Notes: a model not told the origin generated them from the sequence alone. Positions 9,701 to 17,887 are shown, counted from the first letter of the stretch. The stretch is 49,427 bases of DNA from JALYNX01 sp964608055 (GCA_964608055.1 CAZSMJ010000001.1:1-49427); one strand, 5' to 3'. Numbers and translations: made by a program.

Positions 9701-9789
9701 CGGGCCAGCGCCGGGGCCATCTCGTCGGGGTGCTCCTCCCAAAGACGTGTGCTCGCCTCGATATCGGTGAACAGGAACGTCTGCATCAT
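6772..9789 (-). CDS. Adenylate cyclase-type protein with AAA/NB-ARC ATPase and TPR domains
   Basis: This 1005-residue signalling protein has an N-terminal class III nucleotide cyclase domain (about residues 1-175), an STAND-type ATPase (about 200-480) with Walker A AGPGGAGKTRLG near 220 and Walker B LLVLDNFEQ near 298, and a long helical TPR-like tail. The cyclase keeps metal aspartates D9 (FTDIE) and D52 (TTGDG), the substrate-specifying K48, and the transition-state motif NRTAR. No DNA-binding domain is visible, unlike AfsR/LuxR relatives. I chose the ATG pair at 9784-9789 because MMQTFLFTDIE is the family N terminus. The frame is open to 10164, but that extension lacks homology and overlaps the opposite-strand gene at 9850. 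It is followed without gap by the MDR dehydrogenase. Confidence 0.85.
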   Translation of the reverse strand: MMQTFLFTDIEASTRLWEEHPDEMAPALARHDAILIEAVDQAKGKVLKTTGDGMIAVFDSVDEAITAGIQAQETLSAEKWGPTGPLRVRMGVHSGDTENRDGDYFGPAMNRTARIMAAGHGGQVLLSGVAAGLAGGRLPPGAVLRDLGTHRLKDLTLPEHLYQLVLDDLESEFPPPITLDARPHNLPLQNTEFLGRANELAAIQVMLESPNTRLLTIAGPGGAGKTRLGLQVAAEQLDRFRDGVFFVDLSADRDPAAVFETIVRALALPVSGGGEALQILKSRLRDRQMLLVLDNFEQVTAAAVGLSELLQHAPELKIVVTSRETLRVRAEHVFPIPPLSLPHPKDPTPSIAESEAVQLFTERARAVRPEFALTDENAAVVAEICLRLDGLPLAIELAAARLNVFTPSDLLTRLRERLDILGAGGRDLPDRQRTLWGAIGWSYELLDEAERDLFELMSVFSTADFSALESVAASAFDAGFVLDSLASLVDKSLIRGDDGAGSQRFSMLLMIKEFGEERLADSDQRNEAVRLAHALYFSDFAKQLANRLQGAERESALIDLTWEIGNLRTAWRFWVDRGNLDQLLSLIDGLWALHEAKGWYHTAIELASDTLGLLEKAERTPELAAEELTLRTSLARALMAVRGYGVEVENEFKRALAIAQTAGTAAQRFPVLRALATYYMGTAEFAQGAEYGRQLLELGEREGDETILIEGHYVFGVATAFLGDLDTGLPHLDRAIELHDPRVHGSARFRLGPNTGVVARVASGLILWQCGALDRSIARLREALDLAEEIDHPYSIAYALYHNGYLALIRSRFEECVQRAKQLAEVAEENDYVVWRTLSTFLEGVSTTALGQTEEGLAMTETAIDLYQGLTTPPVFWPQILSFRGLVYALAGHPERALVLIDEAIEIGGPEDNDAPEFRVFRGDFLRMLSEPDRSGAEKAYLAAIQGANAGGLRLIELQALTRLVGLRREVGQSPDGAEELAALYATFTEGFDEHDLVMARQVLG

Positions 9790-9849
9790 CCCGGAATATA
9801 CGGAGGCGTGGTTGGGTAGATCATCTGGACCAGCGGCAGAGATGATGCA

Positions 9850-10200
9850 ATGGCTTCGTACTCGGTGAACAAGCAGGCTGTGGCGCAGGCGCGTCGGCTC
9901 ATTGATGCCCACCAGTACGTGCTCGAAAGTGACTGGGGGGAGAGCCAGCCCAGCGCAGACGACGAGAATGCCTTCTTGGAGACGCACTCGTGGGAGCAAT
10001 ATGCCGAATGGCATCTGGGGCTCACTGATGGGGCAACCGATGAGACCAAGGCCCGTTACGGCTTCGTCTATGGAGATCTCCGTCGGCTTCATCGTATGGG
10101 TCTGATCGCGTGTCAGTACCGAGCGGCGGAATGGGGGCACAAAGAAGTCGAGCTCGCAGCTCATGAGCTCCTGCAGCGTCTCGACAACACGCGGGCTTGA
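9850..10200 (+). CDS. Small conserved hypothetical protein
   Basis: This 116-residue soluble protein is acidic and largely helical. It contains VAQARRLIDAHQYVLESDWGE and a patch EQYAEWHLGLTDGA followed by KARYGFVYGDL. The composition and pattern look like a genuine coding sequence, and I believe similar proteins are widespread in actinobacteria, but I do not know a function. It is divergent from the cyclase/ATPase gene with 60 bp between the two starts, so that gap must hold both promoters. Confidence 0.7.
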   Translation: MASYSVNKQAVAQARRLIDAHQYVLESDWGESQPSADDENAFLETHSWEQYAEWHLGLTDGATDETKARYGFVYGDLRRLHRMGLIACQYRAAEWGHKEVELAAHELLQRLDNTRA

Positions 10201-10292
10201 TCGAGTTCCGAATCCGTCAGATCACCAGCGAACCGATCTGTTGACAGCTGCGTATTAGTTGGGAACGAGTCCTCGATGCGAAGGAGAGCTCT

Positions 10293-10472
10293 ATGTGTCT
10301 GACTTGTGGATGCCTGCTGCCACATGAGGATCATGGGAAAACCGGGTATTTGACGATCGAAGACCTAGAGCGGAGCGCCGAGATCGACGGCTACACCCTC
10401 GATCAGGCGCTCCAGAATCTGGTAGCGACCGTGCAGGTCGCCAGGGCGGAAGACGGGCACGAACACCGATAG
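10293..10472 (+). CDS. 59-aa cysteine-rich small protein (MCLTCGC)
   Basis: A 60-codon frame starts at ATG 10293, six nt after the strong Shine-Dalgarno sequence AAGGAG (10281-10286). The protein begins MCLTCGCLLPHEDHGK, giving C2, C5, C7 and His residues at 11 and 14, a potential metal or redox site. An acidic helical remainder (LTIEDLERSAEIDG, then a second helix) ends in His-Glu-His-Arg. Small actinobacterial proteins with this N terminus are, to my recollection, recurrent, but I know of no function. It sits 55 bp upstream of a truncated hemoglobin gene on the same strand, so a role in heme, NO or redox handling is possible but unproven. Confidence 0.7.
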   Translation: MCLTCGCLLPHEDHGKTGYLTIEDLERSAEIDGYTLDQALQNLVATVQVARAEDGHEHR

Positions 10473-10527
10473 GTCGGCGCGACTGCCGCTAGCTCTCGAT
10501 TTTCACCAAACGACGGGAAGGCCAACC

Positions 10528-10914
10528 TTGACAGAACAGACCCTTTACGAACGGCTCGGCGGCGTCAACGCGATTGCGATGGTGGTTGACCGGTTCAGTG
10601 ACCAGATCGTCGAGAATCCGAAACTCAATGTGAACCCAGCGTTGAGGGAGTGGAACAAGACAGGCCAGTTGCCAGGCCTCAAGTTCATGCGGACCCTATG
10701 GATCTGCCAACAAGCCGGTGGACCTTTCGAATACACCGGCAGGGAGCTGAGCGACGCCCACGCTCTCCTCGACATCAAATCCGAGGAGTTCGACGAGGTC
10801 GGAGCCGAGATTGCCGCCGCCCTCGACTATTTCAAAGTCCCGGAGCGCGAGAAGCAAGAAGTGTTGGACGTCATCGTTGCCCACAAGCCAGAAGTAGTCG
10901 ACTCAGCCTCGTAG
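10528..10914 (+). CDS. glbN: Group I truncated hemoglobin
   Basis: This 128-residue protein matches truncated hemoglobins: TLYERLGGVNAI at the N terminus, LKFMRTLWICQQAGGPFEYTG in the middle and DAHALLDI with the expected proximal heme ligand H78. Such proteins bind O2 or NO and often detoxify NO. The start is TTG at 10528, supported by GGGAAGG seven nt upstream (10515-10521). It probably shares a transcript with the 59-residue Cys-rich gene before it. The C-terminal 15 residues extend slightly beyond a minimal globin. Confidence 0.88.
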   Translation: MTEQTLYERLGGVNAIAMVVDRFSDQIVENPKLNVNPALREWNKTGQLPGLKFMRTLWICQQAGGPFEYTGRELSDAHALLDIKSEEFDEVGAEIAAALDYFKVPEREKQEVLDVIVAHKPEVVDSAS

Positions 10915-10985
10915 ATCCTGCCTTGTGTCTTGGGCCTGCTGCTGCGCGCAGCCCATGGTGGTGTCGGATTCCGCGCTCGCGGGCA

Positions 10986-10991
10986 TACCAT
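10986..10991 (+). promoter_or_regulatory. -10 element for a leaderless DUF445 transcript
   Basis: TACCAT fits TANNNT and lies exactly 7 nt before the GTG at 10999, the spacing typical of leaderless actinobacterial transcripts. It supports GTG 10999 over ATG 11005. No clear -35 is seen. Confidence 0.45.
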
Positions 10992-10998
10992 TCGCCAG

Positions 10999-12276
10999 GT
11001 GACCATGACCTCTGACCCCTTCTCGGGAGCTGACGGCAGCTACGAGGAGCGGCGGGTTCGAGAGCTGCGGCTCTGGAAGCGACGTGCCAATGGGTTCCTC
11101 CTCGGCGCCTTGATCGTCTTCCTTGTCAGCCACTTCCTGGGTGACGACGGCGGCGTGAATGGCTGGGTCAGGGCGGCGTCCGAAGCGGCGCTAATCGGCG
11201 GAATTGCAGACTGGTTCGCGGTCACCGCCCTCTTCCGACACCCTCTGGGCATCCCAATCCCCCACACCGCACTCATCCCCAAAGGCAAGGACGAGATCGG
11301 GCGCGGATTGGCTGAGTTCGTCCAACAAAACTTCTTGGATCCGACCAATCTCCGGAATTGGCTCGCCAACGCCGAAGTAACACAGCGAATGGCCACTTGG
11401 CTCGACACTTCCGATCATTCGGCTCTGGCCGCGCGTCGCAGCATCGAGACCGCCGTCACCATCGCAGAGTCGATCGACGACGAACGGGTGTCCTCCTTGG
11501 TCACTCAAGCCACCCTCGACTGGATGCGACAGACTCCGGTCACCCCGCTCATCTCCCTTGTCGTTGACGCCTGGCTGAAGGACGGGCGGACCCGGGAGTC
11601 GATCGAAGCCACCCTGAAGGGAATCGAGGTGTTGCTCGTCGACAACCTGCCCTATTTCAGAGAGAGCTTCGCCCGGTCAGCGCCCTGGTGGGTTCCGTCC
11701 TGGGCGGGCGGACTCCTCTTCGAGCGGATCATCGCCTCGTTCCGGATTCTGGTCGGTGATATGGCCTCAGACCCGTCGCATCCCGTTCGATCCGATATCG
11801 ATCAGATGCTGGCGAAATTGGCCGATGACCTGCGTAACTCCGCCGATCTCGCCGATCGCATCGAAGAATCCAAGCTGCGCATTCTCGACTCACCGCAGCT
11901 CGGCGCAGCGATCCAGTCGCAGTGGCAGCTGCTCCATGAGGGCCTGAGTCGTGCGGCTAGCGAGCCCGGTTCCGAGCTCGAGCAGAGGCTGGCGGAGCTG
12001 ATCCAGTGGTGGGCGCGTCGCGTTCTCGATGACGCCCCGCTCCGAATGAGAATCGACGGGTGGATCGCTGGGTCCGTGGAGCGTCTTGCCCAGAAATGGG
12101 ACGAGGAGATAATCGGGCTGATCGAGACCACGGTGGCCGGATGGGACCCGACCGAGATATCACACCGTCTCGAGCTGCAACTAGGCCGGGATCTCCAATT
12201 CGTGCGGATCAACGGCACCGTGGTCGGAGCTCTGGTCGGTGTCGGCATCCACGCCCTGCTCCTCCTGGCCGGCTGA
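10999..12276 (+). CDS. DUF445 family membrane protein
   Basis: This 425-residue protein matches DUF445 (YjiN-like). It has an N-terminal transmembrane segment (FLLGALIVFLVSHFLG), the conserved stretch GGIADWFAVTALFRHPLGIPIPHTALIP, a long helical middle region and a C-terminal membrane anchor (VVGALVGVGIHALLLLAG). The family is membrane-bound and of unclear function. I chose GTG 10999 because a -10-like hexamer lies 7 nt before it; ATG 11005 would lose only two residues. The DUF2255 gene downstream is on the opposite strand and convergent. Confidence 0.85.
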   Translation: MTMTSDPFSGADGSYEERRVRELRLWKRRANGFLLGALIVFLVSHFLGDDGGVNGWVRAASEAALIGGIADWFAVTALFRHPLGIPIPHTALIPKGKDEIGRGLAEFVQQNFLDPTNLRNWLANAEVTQRMATWLDTSDHSALAARRSIETAVTIAESIDDERVSSLVTQATLDWMRQTPVTPLISLVVDAWLKDGRTRESIEATLKGIEVLLVDNLPYFRESFARSAPWWVPSWAGGLLFERIIASFRILVGDMASDPSHPVRSDIDQMLAKLADDLRNSADLADRIEESKLRILDSPQLGAAIQSQWQLLHEGLSRAASEPGSELEQRLAELIQWWARRVLDDAPLRMRIDGWIAGSVERLAQKWDEEIIGLIETTVAGWDPTEISHRLELQLGRDLQFVRINGTVVGALVGVGIHALLLLAG

Positions 12277-12310
12277 GCGAATGAGTCGGCCGAAGCGGCT
12301 GACCGGTCAG

Positions 12311-12676
12311 TCAGTCGGTTGGTTCGAGGAGGAGGGTGGTACCCAGGACTTCGAGACGAAGCATCGCGTCGAGGGAACGGCCAGGGGAGTATTTGCGTCG
12401 CAAACCCTCGGAGACGCGGTCGACGGACTCCGGGTCGTTTGCGCCTTTGGCCGTGAACTGGAACCGTTCTTTTCCGACTCCGAGGGTCACCTCGGGCTCG
12501 GCGAGAGCTCGCTGATACCACCGGCCTGCTTCTCCGCGAACCGAGCGCACGAACACATCCTCACCATCGACGACGACCCAGATCACGGTTCGGAAGACAC
12601 GGCCGCCCGACCGGGTCTCGATCACCACTTCCTTCGCCCTCGCGATCGCCTCCAGTTCCTCGATGCTCAGTGACAC
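12311..12676 (-). CDS. DUF2255 family protein
   Basis: This 121-residue protein matches DUF2255: KEVVIETRSGGRVFRTVIWVVVDGEDVFVRSVRG followed by RWYQRALAEPEVTL. The pattern suggests a split-barrel fold related to pyridoxamine-oxidase or F420-dependent proteins; cofactor and substrate are unknown. The start is GTG with no Shine-Dalgarno sequence; a TAGCGT hexamer lies 9 nt upstream and could be its -10. It is divergent from the SPFH gene. Confidence 0.78.
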   Translation of the reverse strand: MSLSIEELEAIARAKEVVIETRSGGRVFRTVIWVVVDGEDVFVRSVRGEAGRWYQRALAEPEVTLGVGKERFQFTAKGANDPESVDRVSEGLRRKYSPGRSLDAMLRLEVLGTTLLLEPTD

Positions 12677-12888
12677 GATCGAGGAACGCTAACCGCGTTC
12701 TTCGTATCAGACCTCCGCGGCTGCCTGGAGAGGCGGTAACTAGGCTCGACTGATCGGTCTGAAGGACGAACGAGTGCCAAGCGCCTCGACCACAATGGAG
12801 TCCGGTTTCTTCACACATGGGAGGGAACGCCCCATCATGCGCTGGCGATCCGAGTGACAACTACCACGTAGCAAACGAGGAATTTCTG

Positions 12889-13785
12889 ATGATCTATGCC
12901 GCCATCATCTTGACCGTCGCCGGGCTGTTCATGTGGATCAGGAGATGGCCTGATCCGGAGATAGACAGACTCTTCAGAAGAATCGGAAAAGTTGGGGTCG
13001 TCGTTGGCCCGATTCTGGTTCTGGCCTCGACGCTGACGATCGTCGCCCCAGGCGAGGTGGCCGTCCCGGTGCTCTTCGGTGCGGCCCAGCCACCTCTAGA
13101 AGAGGGGTTCCATCTGCGGAATCCGTTCGCCTCGGTGCGGGCCCTGTCGGTTCGAACTCAGGAGTCGACTTATTCGGACACTCTCGGTGAAGGCGAAGCG
13201 GCCGATCGAGCGGATGCGATCACTGCGGTGTCACTGGAGAATGCGTCGGTAAGGGTCGAGATCACCATTCTGTGGCATCTGGTCGGATCGGAAGCATCGA
13301 AGGTCTACCGAGCGCTTGGCACCGGCTACCGGGATGTGATTGTGCGCCCCGTATCTCGATCAGCGGTCCGCGACTGCATTTCCAAATATCGATTCGAGTT
13401 GGCCCGCACCTCGCAACGCCCTGATGTTGAACGCTGCATCGAAGAGTCGCTAACCGGAGAATTCGTACCTCGTGGTCTGGCAGTCGATGGAGTCCAGTTG
13501 CGCGATATCGCGGCCACGCCAGAATTGCAGGCGTCGATCGAGGCCAAACTGCAAGCCGAACAGGACGCCCAGCGAGCTCAGTTCCAGCAGGATCAAGCCC
13601 GCATCGATGCCGAAACCAGGGTCATCACCGCAGGTGCGGAAGCGGAAGCCAACCAACTTGTCGCCGAGTCGCTGACCCCGGATCTCCTCCAACTGAGGAT
13701 TGTGGAGGCCTTGTCCGACAAGGCGATTGTCTATCTCCTCGGGAGCGGAAGCCCTACACCTGTGATCCCCTTGCCCACCCCGTAA
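12889..13785 (+). CDS. SPFH/prohibitin-domain membrane protein
   Basis: This 298-residue protein has two N-terminal hydrophobic segments (about residues 2-17 and 34-56), an SPFH/band 7 domain (about 55-235) including DVIVRPVSRSAVRDCISKY and GLAVDGVQLRDI, and a Glu/Gln/Ala-rich coiled coil (about 222-265). Such proteins form membrane-anchored oligomeric scaffolds. I chose ATG 12889, preceded by a GAGGA motif; the frame extends upstream to 12817 but that part lacks family similarity. Helicase gene uvrD2 follows after 106 bp and seems to have its own promoter. Confidence 0.85.
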   Translation: MIYAAIILTVAGLFMWIRRWPDPEIDRLFRRIGKVGVVVGPILVLASTLTIVAPGEVAVPVLFGAAQPPLEEGFHLRNPFASVRALSVRTQESTYSDTLGEGEAADRADAITAVSLENASVRVEITILWHLVGSEASKVYRALGTGYRDVIVRPVSRSAVRDCISKYRFELARTSQRPDVERCIEESLTGEFVPRGLAVDGVQLRDIAATPELQASIEAKLQAEQDAQRAQFQQDQARIDAETRVITAGAEAEANQLVAESLTPDLLQLRIVEALSDKAIVYLLGSGSPTPVIPLPTP

Positions 13786-13878
13786 GACCACCAGTGTCCT
13801 CGTTCACCCCAGCGATCCGGTCAGGGTTCCGGTTGCTCACTGTTGCCCGGTCCGCTCGAATCTGTCCCCAGGCAACCG

Positions 13879-13884
13879 TAGCCT
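13879..13884 (+). promoter_or_regulatory. -10 element for a leaderless uvrD2 transcript
   Basis: TAGCCT fits TANNNT and is exactly 7 nt before the GTG start at 13892, which has no Shine-Dalgarno sequence. This suggests that transcription starts at the start codon. Confidence 0.45.
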
Positions 13885-13891
13885 CTGTTAA

Positions 13892-16669
13892 GTGACAGCA
13901 CCCGGCCCACTCGAGCTCGGTCGCTCGGTGGTGGTGGGCCCTCGGGCGCCCTCCCCCGCGGGATGGGTGGATGCTGATCGGATAGGTATCGACTCGGTCC
14001 TGTTGGCAGATCCGGAGCGGCTGGCCGCGACTGTCAACGACGCCCAACGTCGTTACGTGACGAGGACTCCCACCGTGTTCGTGTTGGACGTCGCTTCCCA
14101 CGAGCTGGCGAATGTCGAGACGACTGACGCCGCCCCGTACCTGCTGGGTGGGAGGTTCACGTTTCTCCGTGAGCGGCTGATCAAGGCGATCTGGCACAAC
14201 TCCTATGACGCACGAACCGATTCGCTGGTCTGGTGGTGGGGGCACAAGGCGGCGGCTCGTCTCGATGTCACTGTCGGCGGATCCGCCGATGTGGTGAAGA
14301 CCGACGGCACCTCGGTATGGATCGACGGCGGCCCCCGGCAGCCACTCGACCTCGACGTGGCTGTAGTCAATCACGAGACGGTGGACCTGGGGCGAGACAC
14401 TCCGGTCCCGCCGTTCAAGGCTCCCTCGTTCGATCTGGCACCGGATCAGTTGGAGGCTGTGTCGCATCTGGTCGGCCCGGCCCGGATCATCGCCCCGGCC
14501 GGGTCGGGCAAAACCCGGGTGCTGACCGCCCGGGTCCGTCATCTGATCGAGGACCGGGGGATCGAGCCGGAGTTGGTCACCGCCCTCGCCTACAACCGGC
14601 GGGCGGCTGGGGAGATGGTCGAACGGCTTCCCAACGGGAAACGTCTCAATGTGCGCACCATCCACTCTCTGGGTTGGGAGATCCTGCGCATGGCCAAACC
14701 TGGTCTTCGACTCATCGACGAGCGAGAGCAGCGACGTCGACTGGAGCCGATCACCACCGCCCCGCCGCGGGCCAACATCGACGTCATCGGCCCCTATCTG
14801 GAAGCGCTCGACGAGGTGCGGAACGGACTCCGTGATCCCGACCATGTCGAGGCTGAACGTGACGACGTCCCCGGATTCGCCGAGACCTTCCGCCGCTATC
14901 GGGAGCGGTTGGAACGTGATGGTGAGGCGGATCATGGCGAACAGATCTACGGTGCGATCGAGTCCTTGTGCCGGCTGCCCGACCTCCGGGCCTATTGGCA
15001 GACCCAGTGTCGGCACCTCCTCGTCGATGAGTTCCAGGACCTGACCCCGTCCTACCTGCTCCTGATTCGGCTGGTAGCGGGGCCTGGGATGAACGTGTTC
15101 GGGGTGGGTGACGACGATCAGGTGATCTACGGGTATGCCGGTGCCGACCCTGGATTCCTCATCGACTTCGAGGTCCTGTTCCCCGGGGCAGCGCTCCATG
15201 CCCTCGAGGTCAACTACCGCTGCCCAGCCGACGTGGTGGAGGGCGCCGCCACCCTGCTCGGCTACAACCGGCGTCGGGTGGAGAAGACGATTCGAAGCGT
15301 CGTCGAGGGCCACGGCCTCGAAGTGGTCCGGGCGCCCGGGAACCGGCTCGGGGTGGTCACCGCCGATCGCATCGCCGCTCTGATCGACGAAGGGGTGGGG
15401 CCCAACTCGATCGCGGTCCTGTCCCGGGTCAATTCCAGCTTGTTGCCGGTACACGTCGCTCTCTCTTCGCGTGGGATGCCGTTCCAAAGCCCCCTGTCGG
15501 TGAGCATTCTCGACCGCACCGTGCTTCGGGCTGCATTTGCCTGGGTCCGGATCGCAGTCGATTCGGATCGCATGAGCCGGAACGACCTCTTCGAGGCCAT
15601 CCGACGTCCCGGTCGGGGAATCACCCGCCTTTTCGGGGAATTGGTCGGACGACGCCGTGGACCCTTCTCGCTGGAGGATGTGATCGGATTTGGTCGAGGG
15701 CTCGATGGGCGACGAGCCGACCGATGGGACGAGTTCGGTGAGGACATCCTGACCGCATCGCAGGCCACAACCTCCACTCCGCTTCTCCTCGACGTATTGA
15801 CCACCGAAATCGGTCTAGATCGGGCGGCGGCCGCTCTCGACGCGGGACGCACCCGGGCCGATCGTGCAGCCCAGAGTGATGATCTGACCGCCCTGCGTCG
15901 GGCGGCGGCATTGGGTCCGGGGCCGGCCGAGTTCGAATCCTGGCTTCGCAACCGGCTGGATGAACGGACCTCACCTGAGGGCGTCACCCTATCCACGGTG
16001 CACCGGGTCAAAGGCCTGGAATGGGACCACGTCTTGGTGTTCGGCGCCGACCGTGGATCGATGCCCCATGAACTGTCGGACGACATCGAGGAGGAACGCC
16101 GGGTGTTCCACGTGGCCATGACCCGGGGTCGTCGCACGGTGACGATCCTCGCCGATGTGGAGCGGCCGTCTCGGTTCCTCGCCGAGCTCGAAGGAACCGC
16201 CCCTGTCGAGGTGGAACTCCCAGCGATGCGGCCCGACCTGAAGTCAGCTCGCATCCCTCCCGACGGCTTGTTCGTCATCGTGGGTGATGAGATCACCCTG
16301 AGCGGTGGCTATCAGGGGACGGTCGACGAGATCCTTACTACCGGGGTGCTGGTCAAGATGGCCGATCAAGGGGCGATCATTGCTGTGCCCTGGGGGGAGC
16401 AGGTAATCAAGGCCGGCTCCCTCGGGCGGCTCACGCCGGGTGGCGCCACCGCCGATCCCGAGATCGTAGAACGACTGAGGACATGGCGGTTGGATCAGGC
16501 CCGGTCCCAGGGGGTGCCGGCCTTTGTGGTGTTTAACGACCGGACCCTGGACGCCATCGCCACGTTGCGCCCGTCAACCGAGACGGGGTTGCTCGAGGTC
16601 CCGGGGATCGGTCCCGCCAAACTCGACGCCTACGGCGACCAGTTGTTGGACCTGCTTTCCCGGTATTGA
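13892..16669 (+). CDS. uvrD2: UvrD/Rep-family helicase with HRDC domain (UvrD2-like)
   Basis: This 925-residue superfamily 1A helicase unwinds DNA 3'-5' in repair. Motifs in order: Walker A APAGSGKTR near residue 200, motif II VDEFQD at 378-383, motif III GDDDQVIYGYAGAD, motif IV NYRCP, motif V STVHRVKGLEWDHV and motif VI EERRVFHVAMTRGR. A C-terminal HRDC domain (about 855-925) ends GLLEVPGIGPAKLDAYGDQL. About 185 residues precede the helicase core and have no motif I recognise. Between motif VI and HRDC there is no cysteine, so the tetracysteine module known in mycobacterial UvrD2 is absent. The GTG start is supported by a -10 hexamer 7 nt upstream. It converges with dinB. Confidence 0.88.
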   Translation: MTAPGPLELGRSVVVGPRAPSPAGWVDADRIGIDSVLLADPERLAATVNDAQRRYVTRTPTVFVLDVASHELANVETTDAAPYLLGGRFTFLRERLIKAIWHNSYDARTDSLVWWWGHKAAARLDVTVGGSADVVKTDGTSVWIDGGPRQPLDLDVAVVNHETVDLGRDTPVPPFKAPSFDLAPDQLEAVSHLVGPARIIAPAGSGKTRVLTARVRHLIEDRGIEPELVTALAYNRRAAGEMVERLPNGKRLNVRTIHSLGWEILRMAKPGLRLIDEREQRRRLEPITTAPPRANIDVIGPYLEALDEVRNGLRDPDHVEAERDDVPGFAETFRRYRERLERDGEADHGEQIYGAIESLCRLPDLRAYWQTQCRHLLVDEFQDLTPSYLLLIRLVAGPGMNVFGVGDDDQVIYGYAGADPGFLIDFEVLFPGAALHALEVNYRCPADVVEGAATLLGYNRRRVEKTIRSVVEGHGLEVVRAPGNRLGVVTADRIAALIDEGVGPNSIAVLSRVNSSLLPVHVALSSRGMPFQSPLSVSILDRTVLRAAFAWVRIAVDSDRMSRNDLFEAIRRPGRGITRLFGELVGRRRGPFSLEDVIGFGRGLDGRRADRWDEFGEDILTASQATTSTPLLLDVLTTEIGLDRAAAALDAGRTRADRAAQSDDLTALRRAAALGPGPAEFESWLRNRLDERTSPEGVTLSTVHRVKGLEWDHVLVFGADRGSMPHELSDDIEEERRVFHVAMTRGRRTVTILADVERPSRFLAELEGTAPVEVELPAMRPDLKSARIPPDGLFVIVGDEITLSGGYQGTVDEILTTGVLVKMADQGAIIAVPWGEQVIKAGSLGRLTPGGATADPEIVERLRTWRLDQARSQGVPAFVVFNDRTLDAIATLRPSTETGLLEVPGIGPAKLDAYGDQLLDLLSRY

Positions 16670-16696
16670 GTTCCGGCGGGACCTCGGGATCGTTTG

Positions 16697-17887
16697 CTAC
16701 TCCGGGAGCATTGGCACTGTCAGACCTTGGTCTTTGCCGAGCAGCACCGCCCGGGTGATTGCGGATGACCCGAATCGGTCATGCACATCGTCGAGGGCGT
16801 CATCCAGGGCACTGCCGATTTGGCGATCGAACGGAAGCTCGAGTTGGACCGCATCGTCGTCATCGAGGTTGGCCATCGCGATCCCGATCAGGGTGAGACC
16901 GCGGGTCTCCACCATCGGCATCGCCTCTGCGAGGAGGGCTCGGAGTGCGAGGAGAATGGTCTGGGTGTGAGCAGTGGCACGGGCGAAGGTATGTGACCGG
17001 GTCGCCCGCGAGAAGTCGTCGAAGCGCAGTCGAAGCACAACCGTCCGGCTCACTCGACCTGCATTCCGCAGTCGACGGCTAACCCGTTCGACCAAACCGA
17101 TCAGGATGGCGTCCAGATCCTCAGGAGATCTCGGCGTACGGCCAAGCGCCCGCTGCGAGCCGATCGAGCGTCGTCGGCGGCCCACCTGCAGCGGCCGAGG
17201 ATCAAGGTTGTGGGACAGGGCGTGAAGATGTCGGCCCGAGGCTCGGCCCAACATCGCCACCAACGCGGGCTGGGCTAGTTGGGCGACTTCACCGACGGAG
17301 TAGATCCCCCGGTCGTGCAGCTTGGCGGCAGTGACCTTCCCCACGCCCCAGACCCGTTCCACTGGGAGCGGATGCAGAAAATCCAGCTCTCTCTCCGGCG
17401 GCACCACCAGGAGCCCATTGGGTTTGGCCACTCCGCTGGCCACCTTGGCCAAGAATTTGGTGCGGGCGACCCCCACGGTGATCGGCAGACCGACATCTTC
17501 GAGCACCTGTCGGCGCAGCCGTCTTGCGATCTCGGTGGGGGAGCCTGAGAGCCGTTTCAGACCGCCCACATCGAGGAAGGCTTCGTCGATCGAAATCCCT
17601 TCCACCAGCGGAGTGGTGTCGTTGAACACCTCGAACACCGCCCTGCTCGCCTCGGAGTAGGCCGAGATTCTCGGGTCGACGACAATTGCCATCGGGCAGA
17701 GCCGGCGAGCCAGCCCGCCTCCCATTGCGGTCCGAACTCCATAGGCCCGCGCCTCATAGCTTGCGGCCAGCACCACTCCCGACCCGACGATCACCGGGCG
17801 CGAGCGCAGTCGGGGATCGTCACGCTGCTCGACCGACGCATAGAAGGCATCGAGATCGGCATGGAGGATCGATGCCTCTTCTCGCAT
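16697..17887 (-). CDS. dinB: DNA polymerase IV (Y-family, translesion)
   Basis: This 396-residue protein is a DinB-type error-prone polymerase. The palm begins ILHADLDAFYASVEQRDDP with catalytic D11; SIDEAFLDV supplies the second acidic pair near residue 107. Helix-hairpin-helix (VWGVGKVTAAKLHDRGI) and little-finger regions follow. QLELPF near residue 355 resembles a sliding-clamp binding motif. I chose ATG 17887 because motif I begins six codons later; the frame extends 12 codons upstream but that overlaps the SOS box. The start codon directly abuts a CGAACATATGTTCG palindrome, so DNA-damage induction through LexA is expected. Confidence 0.9.
   Translation of the reverse strand: MREEASILHADLDAFYASVEQRDDPRLRSRPVIVGSGVVLAASYEARAYGVRTAMGGGLARRLCPMAIVVDPRISAYSEASRAVFEVFNDTTPLVEGISIDEAFLDVGGLKRLSGSPTEIARRLRRQVLEDVGLPITVGVARTKFLAKVASGVAKPNGLLVVPPERELDFLHPLPVERVWGVGKVTAAKLHDRGIYSVGEVAQLAQPALVAMLGRASGRHLHALSHNLDPRPLQVGRRRRSIGSQRALGRTPRSPEDLDAILIGLVERVSRRLRNAGRVSRTVVLRLRFDDFSRATRSHTFARATAHTQTILLALRALLAEAMPMVETRGLTLIGIAMANLDDDDAVQLELPFDRQIGSALDDALDDVHDRFGSSAITRAVLLGKDQGLTVPMLPE

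Noticed and set aside
9790..10164. 125-residue N-terminal extension of the cyclase/ATPase protein
   Set aside because: No homology, and it overlaps the opposite-strand gene at 9850-10200; the cyclase domain begins at 9789.
10241..10246. TTGACA as a -35 for the Cys-rich gene
   Set aside because: No acceptable -10 at 16-18 nt downstream.
13754..15487. 577-codon open frame on the minus strand opposite uvrD2
   Set aside because: It mirrors the helicase gene codon pattern in GC-rich DNA, has no recognisable domain and overlaps clear helicase motifs.
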